Below, piece by piece: positions 12,755 to 23,369 of a DNA stretch of 64,000 bases. The stretch lies in contig CALZFC010000010.1 of assembly GCA_945643635.1 (NCBI GenBank), positions 2,190,001 to 2,254,000 of the forward strand. The letters are read 5' to 3'. A program made the position numbers and the translations under genes. The stretch's first letter is position 1, and each line of letters begins with the position of its first letter. The notes below the pieces were generated by a model. The model was given only the letters and a program-made list of their open reading frames with translations, made no database searches and was not told the origin of the DNA. This DNA comes from Allodiplogaster sudhausi (taxonomy: Eukaryota > Nematoda > Chromadorea > Rhabditida > Diplogasteridae).

Positions 12755-13502
12755 TTATAGTAATCGAAAGACGACATTCGGATCGTGGGTCGTTTTGGGC
12801 GGAAGAGTCGAAGGATTCTCCTTTTGATAGTGTGCCACTGCCTCAGCCGGAAGCCGTTTCTGAACATTTAGCAGATTTAGGTTAGACATTGATAAGATGA
12901 TCTATCCGCAATAAAATATTACTTCTGTCTCCGTATCCTCGCTGCAACGTCCCGACAAGCGATTGTCGCAGAAGCAGGCGTAACTGAAAGATCAATTTTT
13001 TTTTTTTACAAATTCAAGTATATTGATCGGTTGATAAAAACTAGCGCAATTAGAGAGATTAAATGAAAAATATTACATAAGCAATTACATGTGTTTTTCA
13101 CGGCTGTCTTGAACGCATCCATCCCCAACTTCAGAATCCCCGCAGCCTTGGTATATTCGTATGTGAGAGGACTTCGGATTGTACACCTCGTCCACTTTGA
13201 GAATGAACGTAATACGACAGTATTCGTGGTATTCACAATACCGGGGCTCACCACTAGCTGTGACGCATCCAGCCTGAATATGGCACAAAAAGTTGTCAAC
13301 AAGACCAGTTATGAACCGCACTCCACCTTTTGTCAGCGATTCGAGAAAGCAGAGTAAATTTTCTACAAAGCACAATAAAAATTGTTTTCAGCGATGGCTT
13401 TCGCTTGGAATTGTCAATTCTTCGACAAACAAACGCATCGGCGAGTCCGAGCAGCAGGAATAGAGGAAGAGAGAGGAGCAAAAGAGGGAAGAGAAGACGC
13501 AT
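12755..13502 (-). CDS. Secreted cysteine-rich protein, array gene 5 (complete, 4 exons)
   Basis: Exons 13502-13431, 13273-13089, 12983-12923 and 12859-12755 give about 140 residues ending at TAA. Exon 1 is a signal peptide (MRLLFPLLLLSLPLFLLLGL then ADAF). Its donor GTTTGT is aligned with the GTATGT donor of the 8836 copy. Module A starts AGCVTASGEPRYCEYHEYC and continues with YQGCGDSEVGDGC. Module B is YACFCDNRLSGRC. The tail is Pro/Thr-rich (NPSTLPPKTTHDPNV). A and B join in phase 2, the other joins are phase 0. Eight cysteines are kept although the rest of the sequence is quite different from gene 1, so this is the most diverged full member. Role unknown; secreted or cell-surface by its signal peptide. 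Confidence 0.7.
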
Positions 13503-13687
13503 TCAGGCAGATTGGTCTGCAAGAGATGACATTACAATGAAAGTAGGAATGAAAGCTCAAGCCAAGCCGGCATGGGAAAAAATGGGAAGAAAAAGGGAGA
13601 AGGCGGGTTCAAAGGGAGAGGAAACCTCAGGAAGAAGCGTTCCAGTGAACAAAAGGACGAATGACGAGAGAACTGACAGATCAACCG

Positions 13688-13694
13688 CTTTTAT
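13688..13694 (-). promoter_or_regulatory. TATA box of array gene 5
   Basis: The minus strand reads GCATAAAAGCGGTTG, 190 bases upstream of the ATG at 13502, in the same conserved block as the other copies (flanked by gacagatcaa on plus). Confidence 0.5.
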
Positions 13695-13719
13695 GCGGTT
13701 GAAGATGCACTTTTAGAGT

Positions 13720-14727
13720 TTTATTATAATGAAGATCGCAACCGGGAAAGTTCAATGTTTCGTAACTTTGCAAACAACATAATGGGGTCAGAATTTGCAT
13801 TCCATCAGCACTTTTTCCAGAAACTACGTAAGAAACTCTTTATTTTGCAAATGAATATTAATCTTTCGAGATGCCACGTAGAAAATTAACCGAATTGTAA
13901 ATTTCACGAACAAAAATTTCCAACATTCCCCCTTGTCATCCTCATAAAATTTGGTCGTACTTCATTCTTTCCTTCTTTTTCATTTATTGCGTAATAATTT
14001 CTCATCAAATGTTTGCCTATCTCCCTTGTTTTACTCGTCCATCAAGGTATATCACTGTAATAAAACAATTTCTGCTTCTTATTCTCCAAAAACAAAGGAA
14101 AAAATACAATTTATCATCTGCCAAATATATGTTTATTTGTATGCTCAGTTGATTGGATGTATTTTAAATTCTCTGACCATCAGATTCCATGTGGAAGCAA
14201 CGAATCTCCCTTGAAAATTGATGTGTGAAAAAAATTTATTTAAAAAAAAACTAAGATATGAAGAACTTTGGACAGTGTATTTTTTCCCAATACGCGACTA
14301 ATTCGGCTTCTATTCCTTTTTACAAGTGTATATCGAAATAGTAGAACTGAAAGTACAAACAATGTCCTTGAGAATATTTGAGTGGCTCATTTAGTATGGT
14401 AATTTGTTGTTTATTAATGTGAAGAAATATTATGCATATTTTAATTCCAAAAATTATGTATTTTTTATTCTTTAAAGTGTGGATTATTTAATATAATGGT
14501 TTAATGATTACGAAATAATATTAATTCAGGGAAATTATTTTCTTCCCGAAATTTAATTATAATACAGAAAAATCTTTGTTTAATTAATTATTTAAAAAAA
14601 AGTGTTCAAATGTCATTGCTGATGTATACGCATATCAATTGCTCTAATATCAAGGCCCATCCAGCGCAGAACCGGTTCGGCCATGGCTTTCAACCTTTTT
14701 TCTTGCTCTCTCTCTCCATCTCTCTCG

Positions 14728-14764
<37 letters not shown>

Positions 14765-15374
14765 GCTTTCTCTCTCTCTCTATGTCTATCTGCTGTGCTT
14801 CTCTGCCTGTCTTTCATTGACACAATTTTCTCTTTCCACTCTCCTTCTTTCACACTCTCTCAACTCCACATTCCCTTTCTGATTTCTTACAATCAGCACC
14901 AGTCTTTCACTCACTCACACTTCCTTCCTTTGCTAATAGATATGGATTTCTCGCTCTTCTCATCGATAACTTGCCATTACATGTGATATACTTTCTTCGT
15001 TTATCTTTTCCATTTCATTTCTCCCTCAAAGTTCCTCGCTCTCACTATTTCCCTATCTGTCTTGTTTTCTAATTCTCTCACTTTTACTCTACTTCTCTTG
15101 CCACCCTCTTTTTGTAAGAATTACTTTTCCATCTTTTTATTCCTATCATCAATTTCACTAATTTCGCGCCATTTTTTATTTTACATTTTCTAGGTTAATA
15201 AGTATGCATTAAATCACTTTCGCTCTCATGCAAAAAAAGTTGACTAACTTTTTTTTATAAATACGAAATACTTTTTTCATGAAATATACGTTTTTTTTAA
15301 AAATAAATACGCGAGCGGTTCTTCCCCGAATAAACAGCATTCTGAGCCCTGACCCTCTGCTCAAAAGGCTTCTC
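13720..15374. other. Intergenic between the array and nekl-2
   Basis: AT-rich sequence without a supported gene. A (CT)n tract lies at about 14705-14785, with CT-rich sequence to about 15070. It holds the divergent upstream regions of array gene 5 (minus) and nekl-2 (plus). I see no clear TATA box or 5' exon for nekl-2. Confidence 0.4.
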
Positions 15375-18300
15375 ATGGAGCATAACTACGAGAAGCTGCA
15401 CGTCGTTGGCCGCGGCGCCTACGGCGTCTGCTGGCTTTGTCGACGGCGTGGCGATCCGACTGGCGAAAAGGCGGGAGATTTGAATCACAATTTTTTTCAT
15501 TCACATTTTATAATATTTGCCCGAAAATATATAATTCTCTCACTTTTACTCTACTTCTCTACTTCTCTATCTCTTTACGATTTTAGACCCTTCTCTGTAA
15601 TTTTTTTTTGCTTATGACAGTTTTCTCGACATGTGTATGTATGAAATTATGAATCTAGTTTCTTCTCTAAACTGTAACTTTTTATCCCTCATATTTGTTT
15701 TTCTAATTATTTGTTACTCATCATATAATCTCTAAGCCATTTGACTACACGTGACATCAAAACAGTTTCCGACTTTCAGGTGATTATAAAGTCGATCGCC
15801 ATGCACGGCCTGACCGAGAAGGAGGAGAAGGCGATTCAGGGTGAGAAGAAGATTGCCTTTTGTAATATATGCTAACCATGAGGAATAAATTAAAGCATAA
15901 GAAATATGTAAGTGATATATATATGTATATATATATCTATATAATTTCTGGCTCTTAAAATACGTCATTATTGATGCTAGCTTAAAACATAATCTTGTGT
16001 TTCTGAAATTCACTTCCAAGCCTTGAATAACGTTAAAATGAGGGGATTCCCCCTTGATGTACAAGATGACAGTTTACTAACATAAGGCGGTTGACTAATA
16101 ACTAGCTTATTAGAATAACATCATGACATTTCTCATCCTGCTGAGACAATTTTCCTCTTATCAGGCGAGGCAAAGTTGCTGCAGAAGCTGCAGCATCCTA
16201 TGATCATCGGATATTACGAGTACTTCACCAGCGAGAACTGCCTGAACATTGTGATGCAATACGCGGAAGGAGGTTCAATAAAAAAATTTTTTTTTTTGTA
16301 TAATAATTATATTAATTATATTTATATTATCATTTTATGAAGTAGCTTTAGATAAGACTAAAAAAAAGAATGTTATTGTTTCTCTCATTCCCTTTCACTT
16401 TCTCGTTCTCATACTTATTCGTTTCTGCCTTGAGGGACACTCGAAAAGCTTCTCTCCGACCAGAAGGGCCGACATCTTCCGGAGAGTCAAGTACTCAACT
16501 ATTTTGTGCAGGTTTCACTAATTCTACTACTTTCTTTTTCGCAAATATTTTCAAGAATCATATTTCATAATGCCCTTCGTTTTCTCGCATTTTCAAGGCC
16601 AAATGAATAAAAACGCGTTCTCCCTCGTGTTAGGCAAAAAGGAGCGAATTCAGAACTATTTTGTTTGGCTACTTTAATAATAAGTATGGCTCGAATGCGA
16701 AAGACTCCCGTATACTAATTAGCACCTGAAAACTAGCAGAAGCAGCCAGAACGATTCCAACAAAAAAAAAATTGTGAAACCAGTCTCTGCTGCAACAAAA
16801 AGGAGCCTGAATCCCGGAGGAAACTCCGCACAAAAACTAACTTGAATCCTCCGACTCCAACCCCGTTCCCCAACCACTACCCCAACAACCGTTCCACACC
16901 CTTCCGAAACCCTTCCCGAACCTGAACCCAAACCCGAACCCAAACCCGAAACCACCAATCCGAATTCCGAACCCCCAAACCCGAACCCCCAAATCCGAAT
17001 CCCGAACCACCAAACCCGAACCCCCAATCCGAATCCCGAACCCCAAACCCGATCCCCAAACCCTTATCCCCATACCCTTTCCACCTTTTCCGATCCTGCT
17101 CGGCCTCGACTGCATGCACCAGTGCTCCGTGGTGCATCGTGACCTGAAGACGCAGAACATTCTGCTGAATCGCAAGCGATCGCTCATCAAGTTGTCCGAC
17201 TTTGGCATCTCCAAGGCATCCTTCGTTTTTTTCTTTCTTCTCATTTTTTCCTTTTTCTTCTTTTTTTCTTTATTTTCCTTTTTCTCTTTCTTTTCCTCTT
17301 TTTTTCTTCTTATTTCTTATTTTAAACAAACTTATTGTTCATTAATCAACTGTATTAGCTGTTGATTAATTCATCTTATCAAATAACAAATTTACCTTAT
17401 ATTTTCTAGAATGATTAATATATGTTTAGACGAAGAAAACGAGCGTAAAGAATATATGTAGAAAAGCATGAAGAGAGAATAATTGTAGCTAGTGAATTTA
17501 TTTTGTACCATTTAATTTGATATCTAATTTGATAGTTCCACAAATCGCAGGAGCTGACAACGAAGAGTGTCGCTTCCACAGTCATCGGAACGCCAAATTA
17601 TCTGTCGCCCGAGATTTGCGAAGGTTTGCGCTGTTTCTTGCTCAACTATTCTTTCTCACGTCGTCTCTCTCTGTCTATCTTTCTCACTCTCTATATATCT
17701 GACTCTTCTCTTTCTCTTGCTCTCTCTCTCTCTCTCTCTCTCTCTTGTTTTCTCTTCCTCCTCTTTATCTTTCTCTTTCTCTCGCTCTCTCTCTACTCTC
17801 TCTCGTTATCTCTTTCTCTCTCTCTCTGTCTCTCTCTCTCTCTCTCTGTGTGTGTCTCTCTCTCTGTCTCTGTCTCTCTCTCTCCCTCTCTCATTCTCTT
17901 TCTCTCCCTTCCTCTCCTCTCTCTCTCTCTCTCTCTCCGTCAGGCCGCGCCTACAACCAGAAGAGTGACATGTGGGCGCTCGGCTGCGTCCTCTACGAGA
18001 TGTTCGAGCTTCGCCGCGCATTCGACGGCGACAACCTTCCAGCGATCGTCATGAAGATCACCAAGGTTAGGGCTCGAGGAGTTCGGGAGAGGGTGCAGAT
18101 TTTTACAGTTTGCCAATTTTTGATTTTAAACCCAAAGATAGAATTTGGCAATTTGCCAAATTTTTTATCCATATGTAATTTGGCCAATTGTAGGACCTCT
18201 TTTATATTTTATTTTTTTCACAAAGAAGTTATTTTGCTATATAATTGTGCCAATTATTCGCAAAAATTTGCTGATAAAATAAGGTTTTTTTAAATAAGAG

Positions 18301-18533
18301 ATAATGGATAAGAAATTATAAAAGGTAAAAGTGGAATGCCTGACTACTTTGTTATCTGGTCATTGGTCTATGGTCCTTGATCTTTGATCTCTGAACTTTG
18401 ATCTTTTCTGCCTCCAGCAAAGCTACAAGCCGCTCGGGAATCACGTCTCTGATGATGGCAAGTTGATCGTGACCAAGCTGCTCAGCGGCAAGGAGGCGAG
18501 TCGGCCAAGCATCAAGGGTGAGAGAGAGAGAGC

Positions 18534-18568
<35 letters not shown>

Positions 18569-18740
18569 AGGGAGAGGGAGAGGAAGAGAGAGAGAAAGAG
18601 AGAGAGAGACACAGAGAGGGAGAGGGAGATGAAGAGAAGGAGGGAGCGAGAGAGAGAGAGGGAGAGGGAGAGGGAGAGGAAGAGAGAGAGAAAGAGAGAG
18701 AGAGACACAGAGAGGGAGAGGGAGATGAAGAGAAGGAGGG

Positions 18741-18778
<38 letters not shown>

Positions 18779-18838
18779 GAAGAGAGAGAGAAAGAGAGAG
18801 ACACACAGAGAGGGAGAGGGAGATGAAGAGAAGGAGGG

Positions 18839-18890
<52 letters not shown>

Positions 18891-19114
18891 AAAGAAGAGA
18901 GGGATGGAGAGAGAGAGAGAGGGATGGAGAGAGAGAGAGAGGGATGGAGAGAGAGAGAGGGATGGAGAGAGAGAGAGAGGGAGAGAGAGAGAAAGTGGCA
19001 AGAGAGTGAAAAAGAAAACCATTCAGATCTACTCATCTTCCCACTCGTATTGCCAGTGACGCTGCAGCTGCATCTCGACCTTGGCAGGGTGGTGCCGCCG
19101 GTGCCAGCCAAGGT

Positions 19115-19155
<41 letters not shown>

Positions 19156-19348
19156 CTCTGTTTCTCTCTTTCACTTTCAATCTCTTCGCTCTCTCTCTCT
19201 CTCTCTCTTCCCTCTTTCTCTCACATTCCCTTTGTTATTCTCGCTCTCTGCTTTACCTTGTTATCTTGTGTTCTCCTTCCTCCTTTCCGTCCTTCTCTCT
19301 GTCTTGTTCTTTCTCTCTTTGCTATCTCTATATCTCTTTCTCCCGCTT

Positions 19349-19380
<32 letters not shown>

Positions 19381-19905
19381 CATCTCTCTGTCCATCTCTC
19401 TCTGTCTCTCTGTCTCTCTCTCTCCAGACAGTCCGTAGTCGTGGCGGGAGCGCAGCATCGAGCGTCATCGGCGCGCCTCCATCTCGACAAGGCAGCGCCC
19501 GCTCGACCGCGTCGCACCACGCCGCGTCCGCAACGCATATGCGACCACGCGCGGCCACCGACTCCACCCAGCCGCCTCCGCCACAATCGCCCGGTGCATG
19601 AGAATCACATTTTCTATTTTATTTTCACCATTTAATAATGCCGTATTAAATTGTTAGGAAAATTACTCAAGTTAATGATTTAGAAAAATAATAGTTTTAA
19701 AAATTTTATTTGACCGAAAAAAGAAGTTATCCAAAAAGCCTTATAGTCAGCATAGAAAACGAAAACGAGGATTCCATTGTGAAAAAAATATAAGATACAT
19801 AGGTAATTTAATTTTGAAAGTTTAGGCGCTACAACAGGCTACGCCCCGTCGTCGCGCTCTTATTCCACGTCCTCCACAATTACGGCGCCGACCTTTCGGA
19901 GATAG
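15375..19905 (+). CDS. nekl-2: NIMA-related serine/threonine kinase, NEKL-2 (NEK8/9 group), 11 exons
   Basis: Exons: 15375-15470, 15780-15840, 16165-16272, 16435-16511, 17093-17215, 17551-17623, 17944-18065, 18418-18517, 19027-19112, 19428-19593, 19826-19905; about 363 residues. The kinase fold is complete: GRGAYG loop at residues 12-17, catalytic Lys36 in VIIK, HRDLKTQN with Asp131, DFG at 150-152, then IGTPNYLSPEICEG and KSDMWALGCVLYE. After the kinase domain a short segment with LHLDLGRVVPP and a Ser/Pro-rich tail end at FRR. From memory of the family, start, core and the DLGR tail match nematode NEKL-2, which is kinase-only and acts in endocytosis and moulting; vertebrate NEK8 adds RCC1 repeats, absent here. 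Three splice sites are non-canonical: GC donors after 15470 and 17215, and CG instead of AG before 17093. The frame is otherwise continuous. Confidence 0.9.
16855..17085. repeat. C/A-rich minisatellite in nekl-2 intron 4
   Basis: Irregular tandem repeats of phrases such as cccgaaccccc, aaacccgaacc and aatccgaatc fill the 3' half of intron 4 and run to within about 10 bases of exon 5. The long Gly-Phe-rich frames on the minus strand are this repeat, not genes. Confidence 0.9.
17690..17940 (+). repeat. (CT)n tract forming the 3' end of nekl-2 intron 6
   Basis: About 240 bases of CT/TC with minor interruptions end in ctccgtcag directly before exon 7, so the microsatellite doubles as the polypyrimidine tract of the acceptor. 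Confidence 0.9.
18518..19010. repeat. GA-rich minisatellite in nekl-2 intron 8
   Basis: It begins at the donor of exon 8. A higher-order unit of roughly 105-125 bases, recognisable by gagatgaagagaaggaggga and by gacacagagaggg, occurs three times, followed by gggatggaga repeats of about 20-25 bases. Confidence 0.9.
19113..19425 (+). repeat. (CT)n-rich nekl-2 intron 9
   Basis: Almost the whole intron is CT/TC, from the gtagtc donor to the tctccag acceptor of exon 10. Confidence 0.9.
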
Positions 19906-21832
19906 TGAGAGAGAAAGAGAGAGAGAGAGAGTGAAAGGGAGAGGCAGTGAGAGAAATAGAGAAAGAGAGAGAGAGAGGGAGTGAGAGAAAGGAAGAGTGA
20001 GAGAGAAAAAGAGAAAAAAGAGCGAGAGAGTATATGAGGGAAGGAGAGGAAAAGCAATCGAGAGATATGTACAGACATACAACCTAGGCATGTACGTATG
20101 TTAAATAGGCATTTGTGGTTATGAATGTAATTGATCTTGTTGTGCAGAGAAGAATTGAACTGTGCAGAGCACTGACAAATCTTTTGATTTGTTTTCTCTA
20201 TTTGGACAAGTTTTTGACACAGTTGAACTATTTGAATTTGAATCTTGATTTGTCTCGCCCGGATACAGTACACTCTCCTTTCATTTTCCTTCTCATGAAT
20301 TTTGACCCGGTTGTTTTTTCTTTGTATTGTTTTTTGCTCCGCGCTGATAGCAGTCTGTTGCTTCTGTGCTGTTCTTCCCGTCTCCGCTCATCTCGCTGTG
20401 TTGTTTCTCGACATTGTTGACCGTCGACTACCACGGCCTCTCTCTTCTTCTCGTTGTACTGTTACTTCACCATGGAAGAGGTCTGTTAATAAACCTCTGT
20501 TAAATTACTTCCTTGAAAGGGTGTTTCAAGCATACGTTCAAGGACTTATTACCAAAAGTTTGGGCATCATCTGATGAAGGAGACTAACTATGGATTGGAT
20601 GTAATTTGAGAAGATTGTTTGGAGATTATCGGTGAATTTGTTTGCCGAAGATTGAATTCGTTCAGAGAACTTTGAGTGAACCTTTTAGGAGATCACCCCT
20701 TTCAGGAGACCCCTTGTGAGACCTACTTTGCTCTCACCCTTTCTCTCCTAGACTTTGATCCTCCGCCCTTTTCACTCCTTCTCTGTCCCTTTCTTCGACT
20801 CCCTTTTCAGCCGGCTCTTCTTCTCTTCTCTTCTGTCAATTTCTCTCCTCTTTCTGCTCCTTCCCTTTAGTTCCTCTCAGTGTTTTTATATCAAACACTA
20901 GACTTTAGGAACCTTTATTGATAGCCACCTAGACAACTTTTGTTAAGCACCAATTCCAAAGTGTAAATTTTTATCGATTTTGTCTTTTTAGATTACGTTC
21001 ATGTAAATATATTATGTATATTTGATCAGAAAAATAAAGAGTCAAGAACAAATTTTCGACATGTTTTTATTAATTTTCTTTTCCTCATTAATTCTTCGAA
21101 TAACTTTTGGCGTTAAAGTATACGAGGCCGGAAAGGAAAAGAAAGATAGGCAAGAAGGGCTCTATATAGTCCCCAGATAATTCATGAATCTGAAATAGAA
21201 GAAGAAACCGTTATTATTTAAAAAAAAAAAAGTTCCTTACTGGACCTTGAAGAGGTCTCAGAATGAATTTATATCTATTTAAAATTTGAAATAATGGTCC
21301 TTCTTATTGTTAGACAGACATTTTTATATTCATAATGCAAGTATTTTCTCTCGTTTCGTCGTAGTAATTTATTCTTTTTTTTCAACTTTTGCACGTTTCC
21401 TTTTTTGCTTTCAAAAATTACATATCTTGCATTCGTTTCTTCTTAAGAATAAATAACTTTGCTACACTTTGAGAACGTAAAGAAAATACTTTACCTGGGA
21501 TGAATGACAATGTAGAACATTTCAAAATCATCGTCATCTTAATTTTTTTCATAAGTAGGAAACTTTACGCACAAAAATCGCGATTTTCTCTCAGCTTCTT
21601 CTGATAGTGAATGTCTCCCCTTCGAGGATTCGTCAAAAATTCATTGCACGCTCCATTTGTTTTTTTTTTTACTAGCGAACACTTGCAATTTTTGCCCCTG
21701 CTAAATTGCGTGAATTTCAAAAGGCTTTATCAATATTTTCTGGCAGAAGGTGTGACATCGGACGGGTTGTGCTTGAGGTGGTGGGCGGGGCTTGAGGTTG
21801 TGGGCGGAGCATAGGGCGGAAGTGGGCGGAGC
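19906..21832. other. Intergenic between nekl-2 and cytochrome c
   Basis: A GA-rich tract at about 19900-20050 follows the nekl-2 stop codon. Pyrimidine-rich sequence continues to 20870, and an AATAAA lies near 21033. No reading frame with splice support was found. The 21780-21830 stretch carries short GC-rich repeats (gtgggcgg) related to those in the cytochrome c intron. Confidence 0.4.
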
Positions 21833-22227
21833 CTAGCCGGAGACCGGCTTGGTGCCCTCGATCTCGATGTACTTGATGAGATCGGCACGCTCGCCGGCCT
21901 TCTTGAGTCCGGCGAACACCATCTTCGTGCCCCTGATGTACTTCTTGGGATTCTCGAGGTACTCGAAGAGAGACTCGCGCGACCAGACCACGCCCTGAAA
22001 AGAGACTGAGAGAGCGTGTGGGAGTTAAGGAGGCGAGGCAAAGAGCGTGGGAGCCGAGGGGGCGGGGCAATGGGCGTGGGAGCCAAGGGGGCGGGACAAC
22101 GAGTGTGGGAGCCGAGGAGGCGGAGCTTCCAAACCTTGCTCTTGTTCGCGGCCGAGTAGTCAAAGCCGTCGATCGAGCCCGACTTGCGGCCGATGACGCC
22201 GTGCAGAGTTGGCCCTGTCTTCGTGGC
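21833..22227 (-). CDS. Cytochrome c, last two exons (5' haem-binding exon not found)
   Basis: Cytochrome c is the mitochondrial intermembrane-space electron carrier between complexes III and IV. Exon 22227-22135 encodes [17 protein letters not shown] and DYSAANKSK. Exon 21994-21833 encodes [20 protein letters not shown] and [19 protein letters not shown], ending PVSG and TAG. The joins are phase 0 with normal splice signals. The axial Met (GTKMVF) and the C-terminal helix are kept. The N-terminal exon, with the CXXCH haem motif, should lie upstream on minus; I searched 22228 to about 25000 by eye for its codons and did not find it. It may be further away, or this may be a truncated duplicate. 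The coding part has no lesion. Confidence 0.8.
22010..22130. repeat. GC-rich minisatellite in the cytochrome c intron
   Basis: Three to four imperfect copies of a unit of about 32 bases built on gtgggagccgaggggg and cggggca fill the intron between the two visible cytochrome c exons. Its composition is unlike the AT-rich introns nearby. Confidence 0.8.
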
Positions 22228-22627
22228 CTGAATGAATTTAATTCTTATTTTGATTGATTATTATTTTTCCTTAACAATATATTTTCAATTTATTTCCTAT
22301 TAGTTTATTATTTTCTTTTTATTCTCTCGGTGTATGTAAATTAGTCTACACTTCGAAATAATTGCATTTTTCTACATTTAGAACTATTATTATTTACCTA
22401 TGTAAATTATCAGACTTTTAATTGCAAATATTGGCGTACTTTTTTCCTCAACTACCCCTCGATTTTGCTCGCATTTATTTGAGTCTCGCGTTGAGTAGCA
22501 ATAAATTTCGTAATTAGTACAATTATTAGCGGAAAAATGTACGATTTCTGTTCATATTTATGCAAAAAGTCTAATTTCTAAAATGCTTATCCCGAATTTA
22601 ACATATCTTCTTGTCCTTTGGAATGGC

Positions 22628-22634
22628 TATAAAA
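22628..22634 (+). promoter_or_regulatory. TATA box (TATAAAA) of the 44-residue protein gene
   Basis: TATAAAAGGAGG lies about 90 bases upstream of the ATG at 22719, with a GC-rich pyrimidine stretch between, as expected for a core promoter with a start site near 22655-22660. Confidence 0.55.
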
Positions 22635-22718
22635 GGAGGCCTCTGCGTCGCTCTCGTCCATTGGCGCCTCTCCGCTCTCACTTCTTCTCATTCCACTGAC
22701 CGCGCTCTCTCGACAATC

Positions 22719-23138
22719 ATGTGCTTTTTCAAGAAGAAGGGAGCTGCTGCTGCGCCAGCAGTGCGTCTTCTAACTTTTAATTTTATTTTTTTTTCTCGCT
22801 TCGAGGTCCCTTTTCTAAAATAAATTGAATAAAAAATTTTTACTCAAACATATTTCCAGACTCTCTCTTATTGTTAGAGGTCTTCGACGAAAAACAATAA
22901 AATAATTAGAAGGCATAATAAGAAATATGTATCAAAAAATAAATAAGAAAAATTTTTTTTATGATTATGTAAAAAATGAAATTTAAAAAATACTACAAAA
23001 ATAATCTGAATTATGAATCCATTCAAGGGTGCCAAAGCGGATGCCGGGGCGGCCAAGACTGCGGTGCCGCCGTCGAACGCTGGAGACGCTGGGTGCGGAG
23101 AGGCGCTTTCTCTTTTTCAATGCCCTTCTTCTCTCTCG

Positions 23139-23187
<49 letters not shown>

Positions 23188-23269
23188 TTCTCGCTCTTTC
23201 TATTTCTTCATCTCTCTCCTTATCTCTCTCTCTCTTTCCCTATTTCTTTCTCATTCTCTTTCTCCCTCT

Positions 23270-23316
<47 letters not shown>

Positions 23317-23369
23317 CAATCTGCTCTTTTCATTCTTGCAGTGCCGGTGGTGAAGAACCGGCTGCATGA
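22719..23369 (+). CDS. Small basic Ala/Gly-rich protein, 3 exons, unknown function
   Basis: Exons 22719-22760, 23028-23092 and 23342-23369 join in compatible phases (0, then 2) to give 44 residues: MCFFKKKGAAAAPA, then GAKADAGAAKTAVPPS, then a tail ending AGGEEPAA. The first acceptor is ttcaag; the second follows a long (CT)n tract and ends tgcag. The N-terminal MCFFKKK combines a Cys with a basic cluster, which could suit membrane association (inference). An alternative start at 23013 (MNPFKGAK) reads straight into exon 2. I recognise no family. Support comes from the TATA box, the frame-consistent joins and GC-rich coding composition. Confidence 0.45.
23130..23325 (+). repeat. (CT)n tract in the last intron of the 44-residue gene
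   Basis: About 190 bases of CT/TC repeat end shortly before the tcttgcag acceptor at 23341. Confidence 0.9.

Noticed and set aside
16719..17244. Gly-Phe-rich minus-strand frames up to 135 residues
   Set aside because: They are antisense to a C/A-rich minisatellite and to nekl-2 exon 5.
20100..21050. Possible retroelement or LTR, suggested by an AATAAA and a pyrimidine-rich unique block
   Set aside because: No paired repeats, primer-binding site or coding remnants could be identified.
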